A stretch of DNA of 64,000 nucleotides from Linnemannia hyalina (Eukaryota > Mortierellomycota > Mortierellomycetes > Mortierellales > Mortierellaceae), in NCBI GenBank assembly GCA_019671135.1, contig JAHRHY010000004.1, positions 2,294,001 to 2,358,000 on the forward strand, read 5' to 3'. Position numbers and translations under genes: made by a program. This document shows, one piece after another, positions 37,081 through 50,056 of this stretch; position 1 is the first letter of the stretch; each line of letters opens with the position of its first letter. The notes beneath the pieces are model-generated. The model was not told where the DNA came from and searched no databases. It saw only the letters and a list, made by a program, of their open reading frames with translations.

Positions 37081-38919
37081 TCATCCGCGGGTCAACCGGT
37101 AGACCTTGACTCCAAGCTCGTGAGTCGTCTCTTCGACGTTGAAGCGACAACGGATCCTGTTGAAGAACTCGCGCTCCTTCCCCTGGCTCAGCTGCCGGCG
37201 TTTATAACCAAGGTAGATCTCCGTACGCTTGGGAGTGCAAAGACCCTCAAGCGTGCTCAGCAACGACTCAAAGGCCAACACGTCATAGATGACGTCCGAG
37301 GCGATAACCATGTCCAAACCCCTCATTTCCTTGGAACCCGACAAGGACCCTCCCCACTTCAACACCTGCGAGCTAATGTCCACCTGAGGAGCGACGGTGC
37401 TGTTGTTGGTGATGTTGTGGCGGATCAGATCCATCGCGTCGTGCAGATCCGTCACCACGACGCTTGTCCGCTGTGTTGGGCTGGTACTCTTGCTGTTCCG
37501 CAACTCGGCCTCTGCCAACCCTGCCAAATAGAGTCCGATGAGTCCTGTACCAGCGCTCAAGTCCAAGATTCGTTTTCCAGCAAACAAAGGCTTCGAGCGT
37601 TCATGGATTCCATCAGCCACCCTGTTCTTGAAGATTTCCAGTATGACAAACGCAGAATCCCAGACTCGTCCTTGAGGCATATGGTTATGCCATTCCGTCA
37701 ACAAGAGTGTGCGAGGAGGCCCGACGATCGAGTAAGGCGACGGAATGTCAAAGGGCCGGACGACCTTGATGAAGTGCTCATTGGAAAGCGACGGCTGTGA
37801 GCGCGGTCTTGACCGCTGTTGCAACCAAGTCCTGTGCCGGGGGACCATGCTGGGGAAAACATATGGGCCAAGCGCAAGAGGGACGATGCCTTGGCGTGGG
37901 GAACCAATGCGGATCCAGAATACGTCCCGACTGCTTGTAGCTGTTGTCGCCGTTTTCGCTGTCGTTCGACCTGTCCGTCTTCCAGAAGTAGTGCTACCAC
38001 CATTCTTGAATGTCACTCGAAACTCTAACCCTCCCGTGCCGGATTCGTAGATCCCAGGTCCTGCTGACTGGCTGGAGAGGGCATGCCAGCCTCTCGACTG
38101 AAGTTCGCGGTTCTCGATCTGCAAGAGGCTGGACATTCCGATGCACGAGACCGCACCGTCGATCCCGTGGCTGCTGTCGTTGCCATCACCATCATCATCG
38201 CTGATATCAAGTCCTTGGAGGATACTGCATTCCAGAGGCAGGACACATTCACTTGTGTTCAGTTGGAGACTGGTCGCCAGATCTTTGGTGTCCGGTAACG
38301 CGATAAACTCGTTGACGATCTTTAGATTGACGCTTGTCCACTCGCCAAGGACAATGTTATCTGTATAGGGGGGATTCGGGCAAAGTCGATAAAGGATGGT
38401 GCCCAAGTGTCGCTCTGGTGAGAGTGTGCGAGGCGAGCTCGATGGTGATGAGATAGGTGAATCGGACGCGGAAGACGAGGTTGAAGTGACGGAGGACGGA
38501 GGAGAAGGAGAGGTGTTGGTGTGAGTGCTGTAGGAGAGAAAGTGTGGGAGACCTTGGCGGGCGATGGGTGATGGCTGTGCTGATATCATAGCTGTCTCAA
38601 GCTGGGGGTCGTTGTAGTGATGGTTTGTGTGGGAGAAGCCTTGTGGACAGGGCAAGGTTGAAGAAGAAATGGTGGCGTTGTCGTGTGTGGTATAATCGCG
38701 TTCCTCTCGCGTGTTGACACACGTCGTCCTTTTTGCGTGGGCTCCTCCTCCGAAGACTGACTGTTTCTCGTTGTTGTCGCTACTGTCGACTGGACGTGTG
38801 TTTGGTGTGTCTGTCGAAAACAGTGCTCCCTTTAGCTGTTGTCTGCCGCTGTTGATAGTGATGGTGGCGGTGGTGGTTGTTGTTGAGATCTGATGGGGAT
38901 GTCGTCGTGAACTGGGCAT
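37081..38919 (-). CDS. Class I SAM-dependent methyltransferase, METTL21/EFM-like
   Basis: A single frame of 612 residues. The C-terminal 200 residues match the lysine-methyltransferase-16 family: WDSAFVILEIFKN before the domain, motif I LDLSAGTGLIGLYLAG (near residue 448), motif II VVVTDLHDAMDLIRHNI, then LKWGG and the characteristic MVIASDVIYD (in place of the D/E-x-x-Y/F acceptor motif), ending in EIYLGYKRR. Members methylate lysines on translation factors, chaperones and similar cytosolic proteins. The substrate here is not predictable. The first 350 residues are poorly conserved, with Ser-rich and Thr-rich stretches. A middle part (ETAMISAQPS onwards, CPNPPYTDNIVLGEWTSVNLKIVNE) looks ordered and may be a family-specific N-terminal module. 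A shorter start, for example at the Met before ISAQPSPIARQ, cannot be excluded. Confidence 0.85.
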   Translation of the reverse strand: MPSSRRHPHQISTTTTTATITINSGRQQLKGALFSTDTPNTRPVDSSDNNEKQSVFGGGAHAKRTTCVNTREERDYTTHDNATISSSTLPCPQGFSHTNHHYNDPQLETAMISAQPSPIARQGLPHFLSYSTHTNTSPSPPSSVTSTSSSASDSPISSPSSSPRTLSPERHLGTILYRLCPNPPYTDNIVLGEWTSVNLKIVNEFIALPDTKDLATSLQLNTSECVLPLECSILQGLDISDDDGDGNDSSHGIDGAVSCIGMSSLLQIENRELQSRGWHALSSQSAGPGIYESGTGGLEFRVTFKNGGSTTSGRRTGRTTAKTATTATSSRDVFWIRIGSPRQGIVPLALGPYVFPSMVPRHRTWLQQRSRPRSQPSLSNEHFIKVVRPFDIPSPYSIVGPPRTLLLTEWHNHMPQGRVWDSAFVILEIFKNRVADGIHERSKPLFAGKRILDLSAGTGLIGLYLAGLAEAELRNSKSTSPTQRTSVVVTDLHDAMDLIRHNITNNSTVAPQVDISSQVLKWGGSLSGSKEMRGLDMVIASDVIYDVLAFESLLSTLEGLCTPKRTEIYLGYKRRQLSQGKEREFFNRIRCRFNVEETTHELGVKVYRLTRG

Positions 38920-41900
38920 GAGACCAACGGCAGGTCCTATTGACTTATGGTTATTTCGTTGACTGATGGCAGGAATGCGATCAGGTTGGTGTTGGTGTGT
39001 AAGAAGAGGAAGGGAGAAAGGAGGAGTGTTCGTCTTTCTGGTTTACGGAATGAGAGAAAGGGATGAATGGAGAATAAGGAAAAGAAGAGTGAAGACGACG
39101 AAGGAGAGAATGGGGATGATCAGGTGAAAGAAAAGAAAAGGTGAAAGAGTGGTGAGCCTAAAAGAAGAAAGAGCGTAGTGCGTGTATAATGGGTGATGTG
39201 TGTGTATGTGATGTGTGTGGATGTATGTGTGCGATATGTGGATGTGTGTGGATGTATGTGTGAGATATGTCGATGTGTGAGGGATGTACCGTTTAGGGGG
39301 AGGTGAATGGGAGGCGAAAAGGGACAACAGACAGACAAAGAGTCGGACGGGAAGGGAGACAGAGGTCATGCACACACCCATTGGGAGAACGGACCGGGTT
39401 TTTATTATTTTCGCTCGTACATCGCTCAGACGGGCTTATTGTTTCCAGCTCGCGTTGTTGATACCATCCACTTCACAGTTCTTTACTCTTCACAAAGGAA
39501 CATCTCACTCTCCTCCATTTATGAAAGAGAAATGCAAAGTCAATTGAATGAAAACATGAATAGCCGGGAAAGGGAATTCAAAACTATATACAGCAATTTA
39601 TGGTCTACCACTTGAAAAAGGGTTGGGCCATTTAACCATTGACCACTTTGACAGGTCGGACGATCGGCTACAAGAAGACAGAGAGATGGTGCCACAAGAT
39701 CCCACTAAGCTAGACTGAGGGACTTGAACTTGATTGATGGAAAAACTGGGGTTCAAAAACGAACACATAAAAAGAGGGCCAAGTTGGCTGGTCGGCGAAT
39801 TATTCTCGATCCGTGCTTCTTTGTGTTCAATCTCTCTTTCTTCTCCGCAAACAAGAGTTTGGGTCAATCCCTCATTTGTGGACAATGTCGTTGTGGCGAG
39901 CGCGTTCCTCCATCATTTCCTTTTGTTCCCGTCTACGAGTCCTAAGCTAGAGGTGGGTCCTCGTCGCCCCTGGCAACCATAAACGTGCTCAGTTCACGGC
40001 AGGCAGCAAAGGCAAATGGAGGCAAGACCTTCTTAACGCACACCTTTGGAAAACTCCGAGAAGAGAAAGGCTCACATGAAAGGAGTTCCGTAGGTTGTGC
40101 CGAGAGCGAGGCAAGTGCTTCCTAATCCGTTTGTTCAACCTGGCTTCAAAAAGAAAATATATAATTTCCCAATCACACTGTCGAGTAGCAATTCCACGTA
40201 TCCAGAAAAGAAACCACAAAAGAAGAAATACGAGAAGCAAAAAGTGTCTCCTATATGAAGTATTACGGCAGCAAGTACCCAGAGCTCGTTGATAAAAATA
40301 AGAGAGGATTGCTGTGTCGGAAAGCTCTTTTGTCTGAGAAAAAAGAGGTACCTGAATTGGGATAGGTTTGATTATTGTGTGTCAATATCAGTCCCTTCAT
40401 GTCCAGCTTAGCTGAAGATCAGGAAGAGAAATAGCCGATCAAATCAGTCAACAGTTGGTGGCGAAGACGTGGCGGCAACGGTCCTTCTTTAGACTGTTAT
40501 CAGCTTGATGTAACTCGCCATACGAATGTGGAATGAGAGATACCGACTGTAAGATCTCTCTGTAACACCTTCGGACACAATGAATTTCAAGATATGGCCC
40601 ACCAGTATGTATCACCTCCACACAAAGCGATAACAAGACCGTGAGAGGTGCGCTCTTTGAACTCCCAGCCATCAGCATCTCTGAGTCGCAAGAAAAGACA
40701 GTAACTATGCCTAAACGCGTGGGTGAGAGGGGGTTGAAAAAGAACAAAATACCATTCCGGTGGCCCGATTAACCAGCTAAGGGCATTTACAGCTAAATAT
40801 ATTTGATAAACGGAGTTGTTTGTTTCTCAAAGAATTTCTTTGCTGTCTGGGGACTGATAAGGAGTGGCGGTTGAAAATGTCAACCAAGACCAACTAAGCG
40901 CAGTTGTTCGGAGAGCAACGAGAGGAATGGTTGAAGGAGAAAGGTGGAAGAATTGCGATTTAGTTGAATAATTTCAAGATCGTAAAAAGAACCTCAGCTC
41001 TCGTGGATGTACAGATCTGGGAGTCGTGAAATGCAGTGGGAAAGATGCTTTGACCATGGATCGCTGCTCTCTTTTCGCTGTGAGTATGTTATTTGAGCAC
41101 ACAGACCACTCCAAAAGCCCGATGTGGACAAAAATCGAAGCGCAGTCAAGTAAGTCTTTTATCAAGCAAGAAAAAAGAACAGAAAAAACACTTGGTAAAC
41201 GCGATAAAAACAAGGCAGGGACCTAAATGAGGATAGGCAAAGGACAAACAGACTCGGTGTCTCGTATGCTATTGGTCATCTTTCTGCCACCCCCCCTTCA
41301 GTCCATGGATAGGCCTCTTCGTTACATTGTTAGTTCGGCAATGCACAAAAAGTTGAAACGCGTCTCGCTCTAATCACTCAAGTAAGGGACAACTGTCGAG
41401 TGAGAGGATGAGAAAAGAAGAGGGGAGAGATTTTCCATTTCCTTTTTTCAGCTCACGCTTTTGCTGCATTACCGTTGGAGGAAGGTTCCCAATAAACAAT
41501 TTTTTTTCTCCTTTCTTTATGATTGTGAGGTTAAGCCAATTAAGAGTTGGAAGTAAACTTTTGATGTTCTGACAGACACGGGTACCTTTGCAACCTTCTT
41601 TTGGTGACCACATGTTCAGTTATCAGAAAAGAGAAAATGAAAAGTGACGAAAGAGCGCATTGCATGTTTGTTCTTCTAGCTCGACGGTTCGATTGCATTG
41701 GCGAACATGTCTTTTTTCTAACTTCAGTCGAGGAAGATCCCTCTGCCCTCTTTTTCCGAGAAATGGAATAGGGGTCAACATGCTAAATAGCGCAGATGTC
41801 TATGTTTCTGAACGGAGTTCTTTTACATAGATGGGAGCATTTATTTTTTAGCTAAAACAACTACAGACAAAGGGAGTGGACGTTCATTAACCATTGAATT

Positions 41901-43189
41901 GAATGAGTGGTGGGTCAAGTCTGAAGTCTAATGCTAGAAAGTTAGCAAGAAGATGGGAATGAATGAAGGAAGTGAATGTTTGTACTGTAGAAAGGAGAAG
42001 TCCTACTTCGTTATTTGGTGGCCAGATGTAAGACGCGAGTTTCGGAATGGCCTTAAGGTGCTTAATTAATGCCACTTCTCTTCACCCCTCTTCTCTTTCC
42101 TTTACTCTTTCAAGCCATCAGAACCAGAATGAGTGGATTGTGTCTGTGTCCGGCCAACCTCGTAAAAAGAACAAGAGCAGCAAAAAAATGCCCTTTCGCA
42201 CCGGTACAGTGTCAGTCAGTACAGTTCAGTCAGGTTTAGGGCAAGGACGAGAAATTTACCCGACCGAAAATACAAGAAGATTCAATTGGTACCGTCTTGC
42301 TGGCTTATTCTATTATCAGGTTGATGTTGGTAATATTGCGTTTCTCAAACATCTCCCTATTACACGACTGACTCGCTATTTGCTGCATTTGCTAAAAGGC
42401 GGCTATGAGGAAGAAGCGGAAAGGGAAAAAAATGGCAAGGAGCAAACAAACATCGCGGCCCATTCGCTAGGGTTCACCTTGGGATTATTACTTTTTCTTT
42501 TCTCCCTGGTTCATCGTTAAATGAGATTGCCCTCTTGCTCGTTCATGAGTTGAGCAACAGCAGTTGTTGCAAGGAGTACAGTAGTGCAGGGAGCTTTATC
42601 TATTTATTCACTCAGTCGTTCATGCGGACTATCGTTCACCAATGACATTAGCATGGCGGCCTGCACACGTTGTCAGACACCGTGCGAAGCAATAAAAACG
42701 ATGAGCAATTAGCAAACGAAAGGAAAGAAACAAGTGAATCTGCAACAGAATCCATCCAAGGTGGTTTACTTTGCTTCCAGGGTACATTGGCATAAAGGCA
42801 AGACGGATTTTTTGTCATTGCCTATGACAAAGGTACGGTACCCTGCTTGTTTTCTGTTCCAAAGGAAGAGGATCGACAAAGAGGCTATGTAGCACTTTAT
42901 TTTTGATATTGTTTTAGACTTGTCTCCCTTGGACGCTAGTGCTGCATTAGTAATAGGCTGTCGGAGTACGAGAGACAAAACGAAGAGAAAGTAAGGTACA
43001 AGAGCTTGAGGCTTGTATTTTCAGCGACCATGAGAATCATACTTACGAGAACAACGGACAAAAGAAAACGGTATATATGACGAAGAGGCACTTGGTCACT
43101 TGGACATGGTTTCGCGTCATGTTAGCAAGCAAAAGTAGGTTATCATTCACGGGCAAAACAAAGTGTTTAGGTAAGAGGGAAACGCTGAC

Positions 43190-43226
<37 letters not shown>

Positions 43227-44515
43227 AAAAAGAGTGATGTTGTGGCACAACATTCCAGCTCTGTCAAAAAAGGCACAAATACGGTACTCATTCGTGATTC
43301 ATGCCATCCTCTGAGTTTATTGAAATTGTTGGTTGACTTGCTCCAGGCAGCAGATGTGCGAGACAAGGACAATAAGTGAGTGAGTGACCAAGCGAGCGTG
43401 TGGGCGAATGAGTCTAGCCTCGGTACACCTACGCGCACATGATGGAAGTGAACGTGAGAGTAAAGAAAGGGGAGTAGGTGAGTGCAAATGGTGAGTGTTT
43501 GAGGGGTTCAATCAAATGTAAAGTAGAGCAGAGCAAAGTTGTAGCTGCCGAGATTCAACTTCAGAATAGGACGAACGAGCGAGTGCTCATGGAGCTGAGC
43601 GAGCCAAGAGAAAGAGGGGGTTGCTGAAAGTACAGCAGAAAGACAAGCAAAAGGACGAGCTCAATTGAATCTCGCTATTCACTACACTATTCAACAAAGA
43701 GAGAGAAGTGAGTCCGTTCGCTCACTTGTACGAGCGAGATGGTATGGCGCTTGCTTGTTTATTTGTCTGTGTTTCTGAGCAGGAGGAACATGGGGCGTGG
43801 AAGTCAACCCACTCACCCGCTCTATACCAAAGGCCGATGAAAAGACACCAACACCACCAAGAACAGCCCGTCTTCCACCCGAACCTTCTTTTTTCTCTCA
43901 ATTCGATGTACGATACGATACGATACGATGGGATAAAAACAATCCAAGACCAGTCGATCGCCTGCCTCTTTTAAACCTTGGCTGCTCTCTTGACTTGACT
44001 GACTGAAATTAACGGACGGACTGACTGACTTACTTCTTGACTGACTTGTATTGAAGGAGAATATATTCAAGAGCAAGGTTGAACTGAAAACTCCTTTTCT
44101 TTTTTTTCTTTCCCTTGGCTGCAAATTGAAACACGCGCTCATCGTTCTCTCACTCTTCCTTTGTCGACCGGTTTTTGTTTGTTTGTTTGTTAAGGAGGGC
44201 ACCTTGCTGGTTATAAAAAGGACGACCATCCCCCCTCTTTTCATCTGACTGTTTTTCTCCCTTCCACTTCTTTGACTTTACTTTTCTCCTTTGCTGCCCT
44301 AACGCCCTAACTCCTCACTCTCAACTTTGTACCTTTCTTGCCCCCCTCTCTCACACTTTACATAAACCTTCCTACGCTATCTGCATTATCTCTTCTCTCT
44401 GTGCATGCCTCTCTCCTGCCCCTGCCCTCCCTCCTCTTGCTCACTCCAATAAACAACACAGACAAACTTTACCTTACCCTCATTCACTCCTTCCTCCTGT
44501 ACATAACCAGCAACA
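38920..44515. other. Gene-poor region of about 5.6 kb
   Basis: No recognisable gene. 38990-39380 is the purine-rich leader side of the methyltransferase gene and holds a TGTGGATG-type repeat (39190-39290). 39400-43000 is less GC-rich, without clear low complexity, and contains only short frames (60-160 codons) without domain signatures. A GA run sits at about 43192-43230. From 44100 the plus strand turns CT-rich as the leader of the F-box gene. No transposase, reverse transcriptase, terminal repeats or tRNA could be seen. Old, decayed elements may account for part of it. Confidence 0.5.
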
Positions 44516-46455
44516 ATGATTACCTCTTCTCCTTCCGCTTTTACTTCTTCAACTTCTATGGATATGGATATGGATATCATGGTCCCTGTCCCTGTTGTGG
44601 CTAAGCCCATGCCTGATGTACCCGAGAACATTTGGCTCGATATCTTTGGCTATCTGACCCTCGAAGAAAAGTTCAAAGTCTCCAGGTATGTTTTCTCTTC
44701 TCTCCCTATTCCTCCCTTATTCCTTTATTCCCTTCTTTTTCCCTTTCCTCTGAAATACCACTCTACAGGAGACCAGTTCAGTTCCATTCAATCTCTCCTT
44801 TTCTCTTTCCTTCTTCACTTTCTCCCTTCCACCCTTCCTCTCCCCGTTCTTCTCGGCGCAGTTCCATTCAGAGTTCAGTTCAGTTCAGTCTTCAAACCTC
44901 ATCGAAACGCCAACGGCTTTTTTTTTAGTGTCTTTCAATTCAGTCACCTGGGAAGCAGAGACTAGAAGCAAAAAAAAAAAAGAGACTGAAAAGGCAGGCG
45001 TTTGTTTCTGTGTGAACCTGAACCTGAGTCGACCCCCACTCCTCTTCAGCAAAATGTTCATCGATCATCGCCCATAGTAGTTGTATCGGGTATTATTGTT
45101 GTGTCAATGGTTCAAAGTCTAACCCCAACACATCCTTTCATCTCTCTTCCTTTCCTTCCATCTCGGTGACTTTATGTCTTGCTTTTTTTGTATCATACCT
45201 ACATAATAGCACTTGTCGAACATGGCATCGCATCCTCGCCGACCCTTCGCTCTATACCCACATCACCCTCGACGACATGGAATTCAACACCCTCGTCGCC
45301 TGTCTCCAGCAGCTCTGCCGTCTCGCCCCCCGGATTCGATCCCTCCGAATCTCCAACTGCCACTCGTCCTTCATCTCAAAGACGACCGTCCCTGTCCAGA
45401 ACACGTCGATTATGCATCATTTCCCTCAACAGCCTGGTATGCACTCGCTCTACACCCACATCACTTCCTTCACCCTCCCCCGTCGGCGTGAAGAGTACCG
45501 CAAGTTGGGTTTTACGCTCCACCAAGACTTTTCTCGAGCACTTGTTATCCTGATGGAGCAGAGCCAGGAGTCGATCAAGTGTCTTGAGATCCAGGATAAC
45601 TTCTTGGACCTTGAGATGACAGAGTTGATCTTTTGCATCGTCCGCTATGGTCGCCACCTTGAGCACCTTCTTTATGACGCCAACAAGGATGGTGGCTTTG
45701 TCGCCCCTGAGGTCGTCTCGGCCATCACTGCTGCCTGCCCCAACATCAAGAGCTTCCGGGGTCAGCATGCCATCTCGGACACTGTCCTCCGTCGCATGAT
45801 GACCGGTTGGGAGGACCTGACTTCTGTCACCCTCGCCCCTTACCAGTCCCCGTCCATGGGCACCAAAGAGGTCAGTCTCGAGGGTCTCTGGTCCCTCCTC
45901 GAATGCGGTAAGGTTGAGACCCTTGAACTCCTTGACCTCAGCTGCATTTCCAACGAGAACGTCCGCAATATGATGCTGAGGGTCAAGCACCTCCAAGCAA
46001 CCGGATTCGAGCACCCTACCAGCCCCAACCCTGCCGCCGACCACCCCTTCTCCCACCTCGCCTCCCGCTTCCCTTCCCTCTCCTCCTCCTCTTCCTCCCA
46101 ACAACAAACCCCACGGTTACTTCCCGGTACCTCCGTCCGTCATCTGACATTGACAAAATACACCTCTGCCCCCCTGACCCTCCCCGGTTTTGGCGCTCTC
46201 CTCAAACTGTTCCCCAACCTCGAAACCATCAAGCTCACCACCAACTTCTTCGCCTACGACCACCAGTTCCAAGGCTTGACAAAGGAGATCTATGAAGAAG
46301 AGATCTTGATGGTCGAAAGAATGATCCGTGGCGAGATGTCTGACCGATGGTCGTCCTCGAACCCTTCTGCTTCGACTAGTTGGTCTGCAGACTGGCATGC
46401 TCCCGTTACTGAGGAGCAAAGTCTCCGTGCCGGAATGATGCGTCCTGCTTACTAA
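44516..46455 (+). CDS. F-box protein with leucine-rich-repeat-like C-terminus
   Basis: Two exons (44516-44685 and 45210-46455) join in frame to 471 residues. After a short Met/Asp/Val-rich N-terminus the F-box reads PDVPENIWLDIFGYLTLEEK, and across the splice junction FKVSRTCRTWHRILADPSLY, the usual Skp1-docking pattern. The C-terminal part has irregular leucine-rich spacing (RLAPRIRSLRISNC, IKCLEIQDNFLDLE, VETLELLDLSCIS, LFPNLETIKLTTNFF), typical of fungal F-box/LRR proteins that present substrates to an SCF ubiquitin ligase. Substrate is unknown. The intron (44686-45209, 524 bases) is unusually long for this window and contains repeated TTCAGTTC-type words. Confidence 0.88.
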
Positions 46456-46536
46456 ATTGCGCTCGTCCCTCTCTAATTTGTCTGTCCCCTTTAACCCACT
46501 CTACCTATACCAAAATTTCTCACCTGCATTCTGTAT

Positions 46537-46542
46537 AATAAA
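46537..46542 (+). terminator. Polyadenylation hexamer of the F-box gene
   Basis: AATAAA 82 bases after the stop at 46455. Confidence 0.5.
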
Positions 46543-47599
46543 CTTGTTATTGTTCTTTTTTTTCTGTTTATTCTACGATCCCTCCAAATGTGCGTCGATC
46601 ATGTCTACCTATCACTTTCACTACTGCTGGGTATTGGATACTGAATGCAGGTCTGAATCTGACATAGAAGAAGTAGAGGAGAAGTTTACAATATGTTTGA
46701 TCCCACCTTTGGGTCTTGTGCCTTGTGCCCACAGAACAACTCGCTTCACTCTGGCCCCCTTTCCCCCGATTGATCGACGAGGATCGTAATAAAAGTGACG
46801 GCAGTCAAATAAGCAGAAAGGTTCCACGTCTGCACACGCCACCTTATTACCGTGGACAAAAAGTTCAGGCTAAAGGTATGATACCTTTCTTTCATTCTCC
46901 CCCCCCCGTCATAAAAAATCCCTCTTCCTTTCAAATAATCCGGTTCCTCTGACCTTGGGTCGCTTGCCCTTCTGCTTGAAACTTGTACGGCTAAGTGATG
47001 TAAAGAGTGTACGAAACACACACACACACACAGACAAACACAATGTATTCATAAATTGAGGGAGTTTCAGTCCCCCCAGCCAAGGCCCAGTCCCCGCCAC
47101 AAATCACTGTCATCTCGCATCATTTACTTGTCTCGGTTTGTCATTTTATTTACTATGATGCCTTTATTCAAAAAAAGACATAGATCGGAGGAACTGTCAA
47201 AAACAGCGAAGATCGTCGGGTTCTTTCATTTCAAATGACGATTTTTTGAACGATGGAAAAAAGAGACGAGAACGAGGTGCACAGACCCAGTTTGGCATCT
47301 TTCTCCAATAACTATTGCTAATTTCTTGTCTTCTTCCTGAATTGTCATGGACCCCTCAAAAAAATAAAACAGGTTTCTTCAATTTGGCTAATCGTTGTTG
47401 TCACGATATCTTTTATTCAAGGTCGAGTGAGATCAGGGGACCTGAGCTAAGAAAGAATGCTACTTCATCATTCCATTCCTCCCCTCTATTCACCACCTCA
47501 TTCTAATCTTCTTCACCCACTGACCCTGCCTGACCCTGGTGAATTGGGGACGGGGGGATGTGGGTGCACGACACTTACTAATGTGTGCCATTAAGCTTT
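46543..47599. other. Convergent 3' ends of the F-box and DUF155 genes
   Basis: About 1 kb with no supported gene. A minus-strand AATAAA (plus TTTATT at 47412-47417) lies 183 bases beyond the stop of the DUF155 gene and may be its poly(A) signal. A short CA repeat is at about 47018-47032. Confidence 0.45.
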
Positions 47600-50056
47600 C
47601 TAGAATAGCGGTCCAGCTCCATCCGATCCAAAGTGGCTCAAATACTTGACAACAATCTCACCTAAAAAATTCAAAGAAAAAAGACAAGGAGACGGTCAGT
47701 TTTTCCATCCTTCCATCCTAATCCCGAAATCCACAAACTCAAAAACAAACACACGCATCATGGATGATAGATAGGAGTTCCTTACCAGCAGCGACAACGA
47801 CGGCAATGACAATGAGAATAATAATGATCCAGGTAATATAATTCATGTTGTTTGACGCCAGGTCGTCTCGGAGCATCGTCAGCAGATCGGAAATGACCAG
47901 GCATCGATCGCTCAACACCTTGGCTCGCTGACCAATCTCAAGGTATCCTCGGATAGCATCGTACAATGGCTGCAACTCGGGCTCGGACCAGAAAATCTCA
48001 GGCGTATCTAAAACAGTGAATGGTAAAAATGCGAGTAAGCGATCGATGTTCAACTGGTGAAAGCTGCTTATGGACCTACACCTTAGATCCTCATCCATTG
48101 CATCCTATGATATCCATGGCGCACTTACCGAGGACATTAGAGACGAGATCCACGTTCATGCGGAGCTGGAAGAGATGTCCTGAAATCCTGGTGATCTGTG
48201 GACGAGAGTAGTTCAGCTTTCCGGTCTGCGCCAGTCGAATAGGGATAATCTTGGTGTCGTCGATAGTGTCGTCCATCTGGCACTCGTATAACGCCAACTT
48301 GACAGACTGGGAGATGGCGTGGGCTATTGTCAACTTGATCATATGGTTACCTCCTCTCAATGTAATCCTAAAAGATATGCGAGAAAATAAAGCCCAAGTT
48401 TCAGCATAAGCACTTGGTGGTAACACTGCCAAGACGAAGGGAGCAGTGTCATAGAGAACACAGTAGTACAGTTTCATAAAGAACATCGTATAAATCAAGG
48501 TGGCAAGAGATCCTTACATGTCGTTGTAAATTCTGGGCGTAGAGTATCCTGCATACTCAAAGTGGAACTCTTCTGTCTGGACATCGTCGGAGATCAGTCT
48601 CTTGATCTCAAATTGCGCGATATCGTCTAAGATCCATGCTTCCTGCTCGACCGTAAAGTTCCAAAATACAGTGACACCATAGTCAAAGAAAAAGACCTCT
48701 CCTCCCATAAACGGCGCAACCACCTGATGGTGAGTAGGCGTAAACATCGTTTCGCCACTGCTTCCAGCCCCAATCTCCTCTCCTGCAACACCTGAACCAA
48801 TATCTGCCTGGCCGGCCTCTGAAAAGTAGTCCTGATGTTGATCGAGAGCAGTGCTAGTCGACGTATTCTCATCCGTCATTGTCAAGCCACTGTCATCCTG
48901 AGTGTGACGACTGGCACGACTTCCTGCACGGCGGCGGTTCTTGAGACGTTTGCTTCCAGTACTTGCGCTCCCAGAGGCAATCGCATCGGCTTGGTCCTGT
49001 AGATGTTGGTGGAACTCCTCATTGGTCAAGTCACGCCCACTACTTGACTGCCTGAAAGCAGCCTCGGCCTCGTTACTGTCACGCTCCAGAGACCGAGAGT
49101 AATCGCCTCCTGTGTTGTCCTCGTACTGCTCCAACTGCTTGTCCAAGACCGAACCTCCTCCTGGCGAACGAATTGGTGGTGCTGACATATATCGTGTGTT
49201 CTTTCCGGGGACGAGCGGAAAGTGGTAAGCGACATACAGGGCCTCATCGTACAAGCGAGGGTAGACACCGTGGTTGGCCTTCAGATAAGGGGAGAGCTTC
49301 TTGATATCGTACCCTTCAGCTGTGCAATAGGCCACCACTCTAAATGTAAGAAGAGTGAATAAAAAAGTTCGTTAGGCATTGGGAAAGGAAGAATGGACGG
49401 TCCGTCCACGCTGGAATATCCACACCTTGTTTTTGTCCTCAAGATATGGTGTAACCATCCACCGCGTTCCGTCTGATTTCATACCTTGCAAGACCTTTAG
49501 TGTTTCTTTGCTCTTTCGTCAAGAGTTCCGAATGGGTTGGTGCACGTCCGTGAAGACCTCGTCTCCTGCCTCTAAACTCGGTTTCGTCACGGAAGGAGTC
49601 CATCAGCTGGTCAGAGTAGGGGCCCTCCGGGAATTCGATATCATCCTCATCTGCCTCCTCCTGATCCTCAGGAAGCATGACCAACTTTTGTGAGACCTTG
49701 GTGGTACGGAGAGGGACCTGCTTCTGCTTGGGAGTTCCAGGACCGGGACTAGTATATCCATGCTGAGAAGCCAGAGCGTTTGCTCCAGAGGTGTTGACCC
49801 TCATTGGACTCGTGTTGATCGCGCCATAGGGTGTATTAGCACCATCGGCGGGGTGAAAGGCGCGCTTTGCTCTGGAGGTGTCAGGAAACAGCTGGCGCGG
49901 GTTAGGAAGAGGACTGGACGAGATAAACTGGACATGGTTCTGGTGCTGATAATGGTTGGGTGTGCTGGTGGGGGTTCTTTGCTGGCGGTTCTGTTGCTGA
50001 CGGCGCTGGAAGAGTGGCGACCGGGCATTGGGCGTCTGTTGCTGCTGGTCTGCCAT
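47600..50056 (-). CDS. RMD1/RMD8-type DUF155 membrane protein
   Basis: Five exons (50056-49485, 49339-48518, 48367-48129, 48007-47786, 47661-47600) join in frame to 638 residues. The N-terminus (1-190) is Gln/Pro-rich and acidic. From residue 192 (VVAYCTAEGYDIKKL, then YDEALYVAYHF) the DUF155 fold begins; a Ser-rich insert of about 150 residues interrupts it, and it resumes at GGEVFFFDYGVTVFWNFT with IAQFEIKRLISDD, a hallmark of the family. The later exons give KLTIAHAISQSVKLALYE, then a helical region, and a C-terminal span YITWIIIILIVIAVVVAAG before the last 20 residues. Yeast Rmd1 and Rmd8 are needed for sporulation; the human relative RMND1 supports mitochondrial translation. The tail anchor suggests a membrane protein; which membrane is unclear. 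Length and acidic N-terminus favour the RMD8 branch. Confidence 0.9.

Noticed and set aside
37006..37800. 264-codon plus-strand frame opposite the methyltransferase
   Set aside because: It is the antisense shadow of the SAM-binding domain, whose motifs are clear on the minus strand.
45376..46107. 243-codon minus-strand frame opposite the F-box gene
   Set aside because: Antisense shadow produced by GC-biased third codon positions of the real gene.
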